Position numbers and translations under genes: made by a program
The notes under the pieces: generated by a model
What the model saw: only the letters and a program-made list of their open reading frames with translations
Databases searched by the model: none
Told to the model about the DNA's origin: nothing
Shown: piece by piece, positions 8,590 through 18,450 of the stretch
Position numbering within the stretch: position 1 is the stretch's first letter
Layout: each line of letters starts with the position of its first letter
Source: Pseudonocardia alaniniphila
GTDB lineage: Bacteria; Actinomycetota; Actinomycetes; Mycobacteriales; Pseudonocardiaceae
Assembly: GCF_022524485.1 (NCBI RefSeq)
Contig: NZ_JAKXMK010000010.1
Location: 186,001-250,000, forward strand
Length of the DNA: 64,000 bases
Direction of reading: 5' to 3'

Positions 8590-9297
8590 TCAGGCCGCGG
8601 GGACCCGCACGGCGGCGAGCTGCGCGAGCACCCACTCGGCGACGTCGGAGGCGGCCGGGTCGATCACCAGGGACTGCGCGATCACCGGCAGCTCTCCGCG
8701 CATGCGGTGCGCATCGGCGGTCATCACGGCGAGGTCGGCGCCGACGTACGGGGCGAGGTCGACCTTGTTGATCACCAGCAGGTCGGCGGTGGTGACGCCG
8801 GGACCGCCCTTGCGCGGCACCTTGTCCCCGCCCGCCACGTCGACGACGAAGATCTGCCGGTCGATCAGGCCGCGGCTGAACACCGCCGTCAGGTTGTCGC
8901 CGCCGCTCTCCACGAGCACCAGGTCCAGGTCGCCGAACCGCTCCTCCAGCAGTTCGACGGCGTCGAGGTTGGCTGTGATGTCGTCGCGGATCGCCGTGTG
9001 CGGGCAGCATCCGGTCTGCACGGCCTCGATGCGGTCGGGAGTGAGCACGCCCGCCCGGCGCAGGAAGTCGGCGTCCTCGGTGGTGTAGATGTCGTTGGTC
9101 ACCACGCCGAGGCGCAGCGTCGGCCCGAGCGTGCGGGCGAGGGCCGCCACCAGCGCGGTCTTGCCGCTGCCGACCGGGCCGCCGATACCGATCCGCACCG
9201 CCCTCCCGGACGGGGTCGGCGCGATGTGTGGGTCGGGCTCGGTCGCCGTCGGGTCGAGCGAGTGCCCGTGGCCGTGACCATGACTACTAGCTGACAA
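8590..9297 (-). CDS. ureG: Urease accessory GTPase UreG
   Basis: The 235-residue product is a SIMIBI GTPase with Walker [10 protein letters not shown] (Lys46) and the [23 protein letters not shown] metal-binding (C-P-H), ESGGDNL and INKVDL motifs characteristic of UreG. It couples GTP hydrolysis to nickel insertion into urease. I chose the TTG at 9297 as start because it overlaps the ureF end by 11 bp and leaves a short His-rich leader (HGHGHGH) in frame. Longer frames run antisense of nothing meaningful. The His-rich leader could store or buffer nickel, a role UreE plays elsewhere. No ureE is visible in this operon. Confidence 0.95.
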   Translation of the reverse strand: MSASSHGHGHGHSLDPTATEPDPHIAPTPSGRAVRIGIGGPVGSGKTALVAALARTLGPTLRLGVVTNDIYTTEDADFLRRAGVLTPDRIEAVQTGCCPHTAIRDDITANLDAVELLEERFGDLDLVLVESGGDNLTAVFSRGLIDRQIFVVDVAGGDKVPRKGGPGVTTADLLVINKVDLAPYVGADLAVMTADAHRMRGELPVIAQSLVIDPAASDVAEWVLAQLAAVRVPAA

Positions 9298-9970
9298 AGA
9301 GACGCACCTGCTCTCCGTGATGGTGGATGTGGGCCTGGGCCATGAGGTCGAGGACCGGCGCGCCCGGTGCGGGCAGCCGGTCGGGCGGCAGCGTCGCGGC
9401 GTGCGCGGCCTGAGCCACAACGGCGTCGAGCACAGGGCGCAGCGCGACGATCGCGGCGTTCACCGCCAGCGGGTCGAGCCCGAGCAGCCGCACCGCCGCC
9501 GAGGCCGGGCCGCTGATCGCGAGGTACGCCACGCACTGGGCGGCCTCGGCCGGCGTGCCGCCGTCGATGCCGACGACGGCCCCGACCAGCAGCGCGTGAT
9601 GAGGGCGGGGTGCCACGGCACAGAGGGCGTCGAGCGCGGGCGAGGGCCAGGAGAGCCGGGCAGCGCGCAGGGCGGCCCGGCCCTGCGCGCGTGACGCGTC
9701 GCGCTGGGCCGCGGCGGGTGTGCGTGCGTCCAGTTCGGCGTCGAGCCCCGCCCAGTCCGCGGCCGGGCTCGTCGCCGCCACCACCGCGGCCGCCGCGAAC
9801 GCAGCGCCGACGAGCCCCGCTGTGCGCAGGCGCCCGGACAGGAACGACCCCAGCTCCGGCACGCCGGTGAGCAGCCCGCGGGACACCGCTTCCTCGAGCC
9901 CGCCCGAATGGGCGTGCCCGCCGCCCGGAAACCGGGCGTCGGAGAGGGTGAGGGCGGCCAGGCTCGCCAT
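9287..9970 (-). CDS. ureF: Urease accessory protein UreF
   Basis: The 227-residue, Ala-rich all-helical product has the UreF hallmarks [18 protein letters not shown] near the N terminus and the [14 protein letters not shown] block near the C terminus. UreF bridges UreD and UreG in the maturation complex. Its ATG shares a base with the ureC stop (TGATG), so translation is coupled. It ends 11 bases inside ureG. Confidence 0.93.
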   Translation of the reverse strand: MASLAALTLSDARFPGGGHAHSGGLEEAVSRGLLTGVPELGSFLSGRLRTAGLVGAAFAAAAVVAATSPAADWAGLDAELDARTPAAAQRDASRAQGRAALRAARLSWPSPALDALCAVAPRPHHALLVGAVVGIDGGTPAEAAQCVAYLAISGPASAAVRLLGLDPLAVNAAIVALRPVLDAVVAQAAHAATLPPDRLPAPGAPVLDLMAQAHIHHHGEQVRLFVS

Positions 9971-11700
9971 CAGAAGAGGAAGTAGCGCTGGGCCATCGGC
10001 AGCTGATCGACCGGTGCCGGCTCGATGAGCTCACCGTCGATGCGCACGGCGAAGGAGTCGGGGTCGACCCGCACGTCGGGCATGGCGTCGTTGCCGATCA
10101 TGTGGTTCTTGGTGATGGCGCGGGTGTCGGCCACGGGCACCGGGCATTTCGCCAGTCCGAGCCGTTCGAGCGTGCCGAACTCCATCGCCGCGGACGCCAC
10201 GAAGTTCACGCTGGTGGCGGCTGCGACGGCGGGCGCGGCGCCGAACATCGGGCGGGGCAGCACGGGTTGTGGGGAGGGGATCGAGGCGTTGGCGTCGCCC
10301 ATCTGGGCCCAGGCGATGAACCCGCCCTTGAGCACCAGGTGGGGGCGCACCCCGAAGAACTTGGGGTCCCACAGCACCAGGTCGGCGAGCTTACCGATCT
10401 CGACCGAGCCGATCTCGTGGGCCATGCCGTGGGCGATGGCCGGGTTGATCGTGTACTTCGCGACGTAGCGGCGTGCGCGCAGGTTGTCCGCGCGTCCGTC
10501 GCCGGGGAGCGCGCCGCGGGCGGCCTTCATCACGTGCGCGGTCTGCCAGGTGCGGATGATCACCTCGCCGATGCGGCCCATGGCCTGCGAGTCCGAGCTC
10601 ATCATCGAGATCGCGCCCATGTCGTGCAGGAAGTCCTCGGCGGCGATCGTGGTGGGCCGGATGCGGCTCTCGGCGAAGGCGAGGTCCTCGGGCACGTTCG
10701 GGTTGAGATGGTGGCAGCAGATGAGCATGTCGAGGTGCTCGTCGATCGTGTTGACCGTGTGCGGCCGGGTGGGGTTCGTCGAGGACGGCAGGATGTTGGT
10801 GCGCTCGACGATCTCGATGATGTCCGGGGCGTGCCCGCCGCCTGCGCCCTCGGTGTGGAACGCGCTGATGGAGCGGCCGGCGATCGCGTCGAGCGTGGAC
10901 TGGACGAAGCCGGCCTCGTTCAGCGTGTCGGTGTGGATGGCCACCTGCACGCCGGAGGCGTCGGCCACCCGGAGGCTGGCGTCGATCGCGGCGGGGGTGG
11001 TGCCCCAGTCCTCGTGCAGCTTGAACCCGCCGGCCCCCGCGCGTAGCTGCTCCCACAGCGCATCCGTGCTGGTGGTGTTGCCCTTACCCATCAGCAGCAC
11101 GTTGATCGGCAGGTGGTCCATCGCCTGCAGCATCCGCCCGATCGAATGCGGGCCGGGCGTCACGGTGGTCGCCTTGGTGCCCTCGGCTGGCCCCGTGCCG
11201 CCCCCCGCGAGCGTGGTGAGCCCGGTGGAGAGCGCGGTGTCGACCAACTGCGGGCAGACGAAGTGGACGTGCGGGTCGATCCCACCGGCGGTGAGGATCA
11301 TGCCGTTGCCCGCGATCACCTCGGTGGACGGTCCGATCACCAGCGCGTCGTCGACACCGTCCATCGTGTCGGGGTTGCCTGCCTTGCCGATCCCGGCGAT
11401 CCGCCCGTCGCGGATGCCGACATCGGCCTTCACCACGCCCCAGTGGTCCAGCACCACGACGCCGGTGATGACGACGTCCGGCGCGCCTTCGGCGCTGGTG
11501 CGCTGCGACTGGCCCATCGACTCGCGGATCATCTTGCCGCCGCCGAAGACCACCTCGTCGCCCGAGGCCGGGCCGCGGCTGAGGTCGTCGGTGACCTCGA
11601 TCAGCAGGTTGGTGTCGGCCAGCCGGATCCGATCGCCCACGGTGGGGCCGAACAGGTCGACGTAGCGGGAGCGCTCGATCGCGGACACCGGCTCGGTCAT
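9970..11700 (-). CDS. ureC: Urease subunit alpha
   Basis: The 576-residue catalytic subunit hydrolyses urea to ammonia and carbamate at a di-nickel centre. Nickel ligands and catalytic residues are all present: His144 and His146 (DPHVHF), carbamylated Lys227 (GGFKLHED), His256, His282 and Asp370 (MMSSDSQ). The mobile-flap pair is Cys329-His330 (CCHHLNP). All are offset by ten from the Klebsiella aerogenes numbering. Length is normal. The ATG overlaps the ureB stop (ATGA). No frameshift or missing ligand is seen, so an active enzyme is expected. Confidence 0.98.
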   Translation of the reverse strand: MTEPVSAIERSRYVDLFGPTVGDRIRLADTNLLIEVTDDLSRGPASGDEVVFGGGKMIRESMGQSQRTSAEGAPDVVITGVVVLDHWGVVKADVGIRDGRIAGIGKAGNPDTMDGVDDALVIGPSTEVIAGNGMILTAGGIDPHVHFVCPQLVDTALSTGLTTLAGGGTGPAEGTKATTVTPGPHSIGRMLQAMDHLPINVLLMGKGNTTSTDALWEQLRAGAGGFKLHEDWGTTPAAIDASLRVADASGVQVAIHTDTLNEAGFVQSTLDAIAGRSISAFHTEGAGGGHAPDIIEIVERTNILPSSTNPTRPHTVNTIDEHLDMLICCHHLNPNVPEDLAFAESRIRPTTIAAEDFLHDMGAISMMSSDSQAMGRIGEVIIRTWQTAHVMKAARGALPGDGRADNLRARRYVAKYTINPAIAHGMAHEIGSVEIGKLADLVLWDPKFFGVRPHLVLKGGFIAWAQMGDANASIPSPQPVLPRPMFGAAPAVAAATSVNFVASAAMEFGTLERLGLAKCPVPVADTRAITKNHMIGNDAMPDVRVDPDSFAVRIDGELIEPAPVDQLPMAQRYFLF

Positions 11701-12071
11701 GCGTCACTCCCGTAGGCGAGCGGGCCGGGTTCGTGGCTGCGTTCGTCCAGTGCGCCGGCGAACTCGACGCGCAGGCCGTGGACGACCCGCGCGCCGGCCA
11801 GCGGCACCAGCGTCACCTCCCGCTCCACCCCCGGCTCGAAACGGACGGCGGTGCCGGCCGGAATGTCCAGGTGCCGGCCCCATGCCGCGGCCCGGTCGAA
11901 TTCCAACCCGAGGTTGGCGGCTGCGAAATGAAAGTGTGAGCCGACCTGTACCGGTCGATCTGCCGCGTTCGTCACCACCAGGGTGATCCGACCCCGCCCC
12001 GGATTCAGCGGAATGTCCCCTTCGCCCAGAATGATCTCGCCGGGATCGGCCGACGCGCCTCCGCCCGCCAC
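11697..12071 (-). CDS. ureB: Urease subunit beta
   Basis: The 124-residue product contains [30 protein letters not shown] and the [14 protein letters not shown] ending, both diagnostic of UreB. The frame is open further upstream, but that part overlaps ureA and is not UreB-like. The GTG at 12071, one base past the ureA stop, gives the expected N terminus just ahead of [12 protein letters not shown]. UreB is a structural subunit packing against UreA and UreC. Confidence 0.96.
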   Translation of the reverse strand: MAGGGASADPGEIILGEGDIPLNPGRGRITLVVTNAADRPVQVGSHFHFAAANLGLEFDRAAAWGRHLDIPAGTAVRFEPGVEREVTLVPLAGARVVHGLRVEFAGALDERSHEPGPLAYGSDA

Positions 12072-12072
12072 G

Positions 12073-12375
12073 TCAGGCGATCGGGTCGTGGACGGTGACG
12101 AGCTTCGTGCCGTCGGGGAACGTGGCCTCGACCTGCACCCGATCCAGCATCTGTCCCACCCCGTCCAGCACCTCGTCACGGGTGAGGACCTTGCGGCCGC
12201 TCGACATCAGCTCACTGACACTGCGGCCGTCCCGCGCGCCCTCCAGGACGTGATCGGTGATCAACGCGACTGCTTCGGGGTAGTTCATCCGCAGGCCACG
12301 GGCACGGCGGGAGCGCGCGACGTCCGCTGCGACGTGGACGAGCAGCTTGTCGCGCTCCTGGGGAGACAGGTGCAT
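12073..12375 (-). CDS. ureA: Urease subunit gamma
   Basis: The 100-residue product, starting [23 protein letters not shown], is a full-length UreA with the LNYPEA-like segment ([23 protein letters not shown]) and [17 protein letters not shown] at the end. It is the first gene of the urease operon. About 70 bp separate it from the upstream same-strand hypothetical gene. This short gap is noticeably AT-richer than its surroundings and probably carries the operon promoter. No nickel or urea transporter gene lies nearby. Confidence 0.97.
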   Translation of the reverse strand: MHLSPQERDKLLVHVAADVARSRRARGLRMNYPEAVALITDHVLEGARDGRSVSELMSSGRKVLTRDEVLDGVGQMLDRVQVEATFPDGTKLVTVHDPIA

Positions 12376-12446
12376 TCAGCCAGTTTTGACCGGGATTGTT
12401 AACGGGATGGATCAGCGATGTTTCGTGACTTCCCCGCCGTCACCCG

Positions 12447-13163
12447 TCAGGGGCGCACGAGCAACCAGTCCTGCGTGTGGCGGTACCAGGTCCAGCGTGG
12501 CACCTGGCGCGGATGGGCCACTCCGTCGTTGATGACGGTGGCGGGCTCGCAACCCACCTGCACCGCTCGGCCCAGCGCCGAGCCCCGGCCGTGCGGCGCC
12601 CTCGGCGCCACCGCGCGCTCGCGCCCGTCCGGGGTCCGTCCGGTCCATCCGGCGCGCACGGCGATGCCGGCCGGGCCCGGCGTGACCACCAGCCGCCGCG
12701 TCCTGCCGCGGAGCACCAGAACCGAGTCGCAGTAGCACTCGCCTGCGAGGTCGTGAATTTCCGCACGCCCGACGAGCACCCCACCGGCGTCGTCACGGAC
12801 CAGGGGGACGGGTGACGCCGCACCGGTGAGCGCGAGGCGCAGTGCGTTCTCCCCGGTCGGGAGGCCCCACGTGGCGGTCGCCGCCGACCGGGCGGAGGGC
12901 AGGTAGGCGACCTCGACACCCAGCCGGTCGGTGCGCAGCAGCCGTGTCAGCACGGCCGCGAGATCGGCATCGGTGCCCGCCACGACCACTCGCTGCGGCT
13001 CGTGTTCGGCGAGCACAGGGTCGACAGCGGTTCTGTCCGGTCTCGTGGGCAGGGCGACTTCGGGCACCCCGGCCACCAGACCACTACTGTTGACACCAAG
13101 CGGACGTGCCTGCCCGTCATCCGAGCAGGTCAGCAGCACCACTGTGGAATCGATCGTGCTCAC
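12447..13163 (-). CDS. Conserved hypothetical protein upstream of urease, divergent from purA
   Basis: A 238-residue soluble product starting at GTG 13163 (VSTIDSTVVLLTCSDDG). I do not recognise a characterised family. Visible features are an Ala/Leu/Asp-rich N-terminal half suggestive of an alpha/beta nucleotide-fold (VVVAGTDADLAAVLTRLLR) and a C-terminal half with two cysteines (GECYCDSVLVLRG) and a Trp-rich end (PRWTWYRHTQDWLLV). Codon usage is normal for the window. A slightly longer start at 13199 would overlap the purA leader. It is divergent from purA with about 50 bp between starts. Confidence 0.7.
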   Translation of the reverse strand: MSTIDSTVVLLTCSDDGQARPLGVNSSGLVAGVPEVALPTRPDRTAVDPVLAEHEPQRVVVAGTDADLAAVLTRLLRTDRLGVEVAYLPSARSAATATWGLPTGENALRLALTGAASPVPLVRDDAGGVLVGRAEIHDLAGECYCDSVLVLRGRTRRLVVTPGPAGIAVRAGWTGRTPDGRERAVAPRAPHGRGSALGRAVQVGCEPATVINDGVAHPRQVPRWTWYRHTQDWLLVRP

Positions 13164-13201
13164 GGGATCGGTTACCCTCCCCGCCGCGGTGATGGGCATA
13201 G

Positions 13202-14497
<1,296 letters not shown>

Positions 14498-14692
14498 GCA
14501 GCCCTATCGGTGCTGGTCAGCGGGCTGCCGACCGGTCGGCGGACGAGCGGCGCGTTCGCGCGACAGGTCTGGGCGAACGAGCCGTTCGTGCGGGGAGCAG
14601 CTGGGGTTCCGGGGCTCGGGGTTTCGGCTCCCGAGTGAGTGTCGGACCGCGACGACGTCGCACCAGCCCGCTCTCGGTCCCGAGGCATAGGT

Positions 14693-14731
14693 CCCCGGGC
14701 GGGCGCGCGGTTCAGGAGATGCCGCCCGGGG
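14693..14731. terminator. Candidate bidirectional hairpin between purA and usp
   Basis: An inverted repeat with arms CCCCGGGCGG and CCGCCCGGGG and a 19-base loop lies in the convergent gap between purA and the universal stress gene. A separate perfect 14-bp palindrome, GCCGACCGGTCGGC, is at 14527-14540, 30 bp past the purA stop. Either could end transcription. Neither is followed by a T-run. Confidence 0.35.
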
Positions 14732-14754
14732 TCCGGCTTGTTGATGTGGCCGTG

Positions 14755-15249
14755 TCAGGTGAACTGTCCGGGCGGGACGACGAGAACCGGACGGTGCTGG
14801 CGCTCGATCAGGGCGTGTGAGACCGAGGGTTGGACGAGGCGGGCGAGGGTGGCTCGGAGTCCTTCGCCGCGGGTGCCGACGACGATCATGAGTGCGTTGT
14901 GCTCGTCGGCCGCCGCGGCGAGCGCCCTGACCGGGTTGCCTCGGCAGGATTGGTAGGTCCATGCGAGGCCGCTCCGGGTGAGGGCGGCTTCGACCTGGTG
15001 ACGCTCTTCGACGAGGGTTTGCTCGCCTTGCTCCTCCCAGTCGGCGGCATCGGGGTCGATGGGGTAGTCGTCGAGGACCACGGCGTGGACGACGTGTAGT
15101 TGAGCGCCGAGCCGGCGTCCGAGTTCTGCGGCGACGGCGAGGGCGTGGTCGCTCGCGGTGTCGCGGCAGTGTCCGACGATGAGGGTGTTGGCCGGGTTCT
15201 TGCTCGGTGTGGCGGACACTCTCTCGGGTTGTTCGAGCAATGCGGTCAT
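14755..15249 (-). CDS. Universal stress protein (UspA family)
   Basis: The 164-residue product has a single Usp domain: NTLIVGHCRDTASDHAL at the start of strand 1, AQLHVVHAV, and IVVGTRGEGL near the ATP-binding loop, ending RPVLVVP. The canonical G-2x-G-9x-G-S/T loop is altered here (the second half reads QPSVSHAL rather than GSVS), so ATP binding is uncertain. The ATG at 15249 overlaps the stop of a small upstream ORF (ATGA). Role in dormancy or stress is inferred from the family. Confidence 0.85.
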   Translation of the reverse strand: MTALLEQPERVSATPSKNPANTLIVGHCRDTASDHALAVAAELGRRLGAQLHVVHAVVLDDYPIDPDAADWEEQGEQTLVEERHQVEAALTRSGLAWTYQSCRGNPVRALAAAADEHNALMIVVGTRGEGLRATLARLVQPSVSHALIERQHRPVLVVPPGQFT

Positions 15250-15440
15250 GTCCGCGCTCCAGTTGTCGTGCACCACCACGTGTGTTGGGTGTGCGACTCG
15301 GATCGTTGTAGTGCGGCTCTTCCGGCGGGGTGGCGGTGTTCCGGACAGCGGTGCGTGCACCCGCGCTGTGATGCGGCGACGAAGGACGACGGCAAGCCCT
15401 GGTGCTGCGGGGCGGGGAAGTGGGGAACTTTTGCTGTCAT
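15246..15440 (-). CDS. Possible 64-residue Cys/His-rich protein or leader ORF coupled to usp
   Basis: An ATG at 15440 is preceded by a strong ribosome-binding site (GGAGGTAGGACATG). The frame of 64 codons ends in an ATGA overlap with the universal stress gene. The peptide is basic and contains four Cys and several His residues, with a cluster reading GCTHRCPEHRHP. No family is recognised. Its third-position GC is lower than that of its neighbours, so it may be a regulatory leader rather than a stable protein. The usp start itself has no comparable binding site, which supports coupled translation. The 140 bp upstream of it holds no further gene. Confidence 0.45.
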   Translation of the reverse strand: MTAKVPHFPAPQHQGLPSSFVAASQRGCTHRCPEHRHPAGRAALQRSESHTQHTWWCTTTGART

Positions 15441-15579
15441 GTCCTACCTCCAGAGTCGAACCCTGTTGGTAGGAGCTATCAGCCCGTGGTGGGCGGTCAA
15501 CGGCGAGCCCCATCGCCTGTGACCCACAGCATAAACCTCGCTGGGTCTTCGTGCGCGCTTCCCGCAGCAGCGACGCGGC

Positions 15580-16776
15580 TCAGGCCGCGCAGTTGCCCGT
15601 GTTCACTTCGCTGCGCAGTCCGGATGCGGCCTGCACGACGCGCGACACCTGGTCGACGGTCAGGACGAACCCGGTCTCCTGGTCGTCGAGGGCGGCGCCG
15701 AAGACCACACCGATCACGGTGCCGTCGGGTGCCACGAGCGGGCCGCCGGAGTTGCCCGAGCGGACCACGGCCCGCACCGTGTACACCTCGCGGGTGACCT
15801 CGCCGTCGTCGTAGATGTCGGGGCCCTTCAGGTTGATCATCGACCGGATCTTCGCCGGGGTGGCGGTGAAGGGCCCGTCCAGCGGGTAGCCGAGCACCAC
15901 GGCGTCGTCGCCCGGCTTGGCCGGCTGTGGGTCGAACGTCAGCGGCTTCGCGGCCAGGTCGGGCACCCGCAGCACCGCGAGGTCGACGCGCGGATCGTAA
16001 GACACCACCTCGGCGCTCAGCTCGACCGTGCGGCCGCGCCTGTTCACCACCTCGACGCCGGTCTCGGACGTGCCCGCGACGACGTGGGCGTTCGTGAGCA
16101 CGAGCTGAGGTCCGATCACGAACCCCGTGCCCTCGAGCTGGCGGGCGCACGACGGGGCGCGGCCACGAATCTTGAGGACGCTGCTGCTCAGGTTCTCGAT
16201 CACCGGGCTCTGGGCGAGCGCCGGATCGGGCGGGCCGACCTCCGTGATCGGTGTCTCCGCGAACGGGCTGAGCACGTCGGGGAAGCCGGAGTTGTTGAGC
16301 AGTTGCCGCAGCTCCGCGGGCAGCGCCTTGGCCCCTGCCGGCATCACCGAATCGACGGCACGGAGCACCTCCGAGCCACGGACGCCCGAGGCGAGGCCGG
16401 GGAAGCTGGCCGAGGCCAGCGGCAGCGCGACCAGCCAGGCCGCGATCACCACGGTGACGGCCTGCAGCACAGAGCCCAGCGTGGAGTCGACCTGCAACGA
16501 GCGATGGCCGGTGATCCGGTCGCGGATCCGGCGCCCGAAGAAGACACCGGTGGTCTCGCCGAGGGCCACCAGCAGCACCACCACGACAACACTGACGATG
16601 ACTCGCGTGGTGGGCGCCTCCACGCCCGCGGCCAGCAAGGGCGCCAGCCGGACCCCGAGCACCGCCCCCGTGAGCACCCCGACGAACGACAGCAGCGCCA
16701 CCGCCATGCCGTGGCGCCAGCCGGAGACGGCCGCGATCAGCGCCAGCGCCAGAACGACCGCGTCAACCCAACTCAT
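15580..16776 (-). CDS. marP: MarP-family membrane serine protease
   Basis: The 398-residue product has four N-terminal hydrophobic segments (CvpA-like, residues ~5-125) followed by an extracytoplasmic trypsin-like domain. The triad is His231 (TNAHVV), Asp265 (DPRVDLAVL) and Ser343 (VRSGNSGGPL). Cys210 and Cys396 are placed like the redox-sensitive disulfide of M. tuberculosis MarP (Rv3671c). That protein is needed for acid and oxidative-stress resistance through cleavage of a peptidoglycan hydrolase. The gene ends an operon-like run nth-tlpA-nudix-(repeat ORF)-marP, the same order as in mycobacteria apart from the repeat ORF. Confidence 0.93.
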   Translation of the reverse strand: MSWVDAVVLALALIAAVSGWRHGMAVALLSFVGVLTGAVLGVRLAPLLAAGVEAPTTRVIVSVVVVVLLVALGETTGVFFGRRIRDRITGHRSLQVDSTLGSVLQAVTVVIAAWLVALPLASASFPGLASGVRGSEVLRAVDSVMPAGAKALPAELRQLLNNSGFPDVLSPFAETPITEVGPPDPALAQSPVIENLSSSVLKIRGRAPSCARQLEGTGFVIGPQLVLTNAHVVAGTSETGVEVVNRRGRTVELSAEVVSYDPRVDLAVLRVPDLAAKPLTFDPQPAKPGDDAVVLGYPLDGPFTATPAKIRSMINLKGPDIYDDGEVTREVYTVRAVVRSGNSGGPLVAPDGTVIGVVFGAALDDQETGFVLTVDQVSRVVQAASGLRSEVNTGNCAA

Positions 16777-17000
16777 CGCATGACCTCGCTGCGCTCGGTC
16801 GGCGCTTCGCTGGGGCGCTCTATCGATGGTGCGCTCGCGCGCTCGCTCACGGGCATGACGCCGCTGTGCTGGGTTGGCGCTGCGTTGGGGCGCTGTGTTG
16901 GTGGTGCGCTCGCGCGCTCGCTCACGGGCATGACGCCGCTGTGCTGGGTCGACGCTGCGTTGGGGCGCTGTGTTGTTGGTTCGCTCGCACGCTCGCTCAT
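16773..17000 (-). CDS. Possible 75-residue protein made of three 25-residue repeats, coupled to marP
   Basis: A frame from ATG 17000 encodes exactly three 25-residue units, each starting with (M/V)SERAS and passing through a TQRPNAA-TQHSGVMP-like stretch. The third unit is more diverged (IERPSEAP-TERSEVM). It stops in an ATGA overlap with the marP start. No known domain, signal peptide or membrane segment is seen, and the composition is Ser/Ala/Pro/Glu/Arg-rich and likely disordered. It could equally be a non-coding repeat that happens to stay open because the unit is a multiple of three. Confidence 0.35.
   Translation of the reverse strand: MSERASEPTTQRPNAASTQHSGVMPVSERASAPPTQRPNAAPTQHSGVMPVSERASAPSIERPSEAPTERSEVMR
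16776..17000. repeat. Three tandem copies of a 75-bp unit
   Basis: The sequence between the NUDIX gene and marP is built of three 75-bp units. The two right-hand units are almost identical (for example ACGGGCATGACGCCGCTGTG recurs exactly 75 bp apart). The leftmost unit, next to marP, is diverged. The unit contains the alternating GCGCTCGCGCGCTCGCTC motif. There is no spacer between copies, so this is a tandem array and not a CRISPR. Confidence 0.9.
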
Positions 17001-17049
17001 CGCGCCGCCTCGCTCCGCGCGTCCAGGCCAGCCCCCCGGGGCCCCGCGC

Positions 17050-17742
17050 TCATGATCCTGCGACCTCCTGCCGACCGGCCCGTGCCGCCGACCACGCTGC
17101 GCCTAAATCGTCCACCCGTGTGGTGTCCCAAGGGCGCGCCCAACCCCCCAGATCCAACAGGGCGGACAATAAGCCCCCCGTGAACCCCCACACCAACAAC
17201 CCCGCTACGACGAAGGCGGGGCTGCTGGTACCAGAGGGATTACGCACCGTGATTCTGTTGGCGGGCTCGGCCAGATCGACGAGCGGCACGCGCACCACGG
17301 CTGCGGTCTCCGCCGCGTCGACCGCGTGCACGGCGACAGGGCGTTCCCAGTGCGCGAGCACCGGGGTGACGACGAAACCCGATGGCGGGATGAACAGTTC
17401 GGGGAGCACGGCCAGCGGAACGACCCCTTCGGGTTCCACGCCGGTCTCCTCCTCGGCCTCCCGCAACGCCGTGGCGACCTCGTCGCGGTCGTGCGGGTCG
17501 GCGCTGCCGCCAGGGAAGGCCACCTGACCGGCGTGGGTGCGCAGAGAGCTGGCCCGCTCGACGAGCAGCACGTCGGGACCGTGCACCTGGTCCTCACCGA
17601 ACAGCACCAGCACGGCGGCCCGGCGGGCATCGGCGCGGGGCCGGATGCGGTGGTGGCTCAGCGTCTCCGCGTCGGCTTCGCCGATCCGGCGGAGCAGAGG
17701 TGAGAGCCATTCCGGTGCGCGCTCCGGCTGCAGCCGCGTCAC
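17050..17742 (-). CDS. CoA pyrophosphatase-type NUDIX hydrolase
   Basis: The 230-residue product contains the NUDIX box GGSADPHDRDEVATALREAEEETGV. Before it is the LLVERASSLRTHAGQVAFPGG segment specific to the CoA-pyrophosphatase (UPF0035/NUDT7-like) subgroup. It would hydrolyse CoA or its oxidised forms to phosphopantetheine and ADP. It corresponds in position to Rv3672c. Its ATG overlaps the stop of the thioredoxin-like gene upstream (ATGA). Confidence 0.9.
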   Translation of the reverse strand: MTRLQPERAPEWLSPLLRRIGEADAETLSHHRIRPRADARRAAVLVLFGEDQVHGPDVLLVERASSLRTHAGQVAFPGGSADPHDRDEVATALREAEEETGVEPEGVVPLAVLPELFIPPSGFVVTPVLAHWERPVAVHAVDAAETAAVVRVPLVDLAEPANRITVRNPSGTSSPAFVVAGLLVWGFTGGLLSALLDLGGWARPWDTTRVDDLGAAWSAARAGRQEVAGS

Positions 17743-18401
17743 GACGATCCCTTCGACAGCCGGTCCACAGCGGCCGCGACCTCGTCGGCGCTGCGGAAGG
17801 GGATGGGTGGATCGACCCTGACGACGCTGCCGTCGGCGCGCACGACGTAGGAAACGGGCAGCGCGGGCGGGATGCCGAGGGCGCCCCGAAGCGCGCCGTC
17901 CGGGTCGGTGACCGAGGGCAGCGTGACCTCGGTGTCGCGCAGGAGCGCCAGCGCGGCCCGCGGGTCGTCACGCTCGTCGATGCCCAGCACGGGGACGGCA
18001 CCCGGCCGGGCCGCGTACTCGGCGAGGGCCGGGAGCTCGGCGCGGCACGGCCCGCACCAGGACGCCCAGACGTTGATGAGAGCCGGACGCCCGGCGAGCG
18101 CGGCGCCGACGTCGACGTGGCCGGGCGCGCCGAGGCAGGGGACGGTGACACCGGCCAGCGGCCCGGCGGCCGGAGCGCCGCTGCCCGAGGGGCACGGCTC
18201 GATGCGTGCGGCGGCACGCAGCGGAGCGAGCTCTGAGTCGGGTACGGAGACCGGCTGTGGTGCGGTGGGCGCCTCGCGGGCGGTGGAGGGCTCGGATGCG
18301 CTGCGCGGCCACAGCGCGAACACGGCTCCCGCGGCGAGCAGAACGACGACCAGGGTGGTGACCAGCTCCGATCGCCGGACCTTGAGCTGCTCACGGCTCA
18401 C
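17739..18401 (-). CDS. Membrane-anchored TlpA/ResA-like thioredoxin
   Basis: A product of 220 residues from GTG 18401. One N-terminal membrane anchor (LVTTLVVVLLAAGAVFALWP) is followed by a Pro/Ala-rich linker and a thioredoxin fold with the WCGPC active site (NVWASWCGPCRAEL) and a cis-Pro region (ALPVSYVV). It is likely an extracytoplasmic thiol-disulfide reductase, possibly for cytochrome c maturation or for keeping neighbours such as MarP in the right redox state. The latter is inference from gene order only. It corresponds in position to Rv3673c. Confidence 0.9.
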   Translation of the reverse strand: MSREQLKVRRSELVTTLVVVLLAAGAVFALWPRSASEPSTAREAPTAPQPVSVPDSELAPLRAAARIEPCPSGSGAPAAGPLAGVTVPCLGAPGHVDVGAALAGRPALINVWASWCGPCRAELPALAEYAARPGAVPVLGIDERDDPRAALALLRDTEVTLPSVTDPDGALRGALGIPPALPVSYVVRADGSVVRVDPPIPFRSADEVAAAVDRLSKGSS

Positions 18402-18450
18402 CGCTGCGCCTCCCGGCCGCAACGGTGGGGCCGGCCCCGGACGAGCGAAG

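Noticed and set aside
16776-17000. CRISPR array
   Set aside because: Units are contiguous 75-bp tandem repeats without unique spacers, and no cas genes are present.
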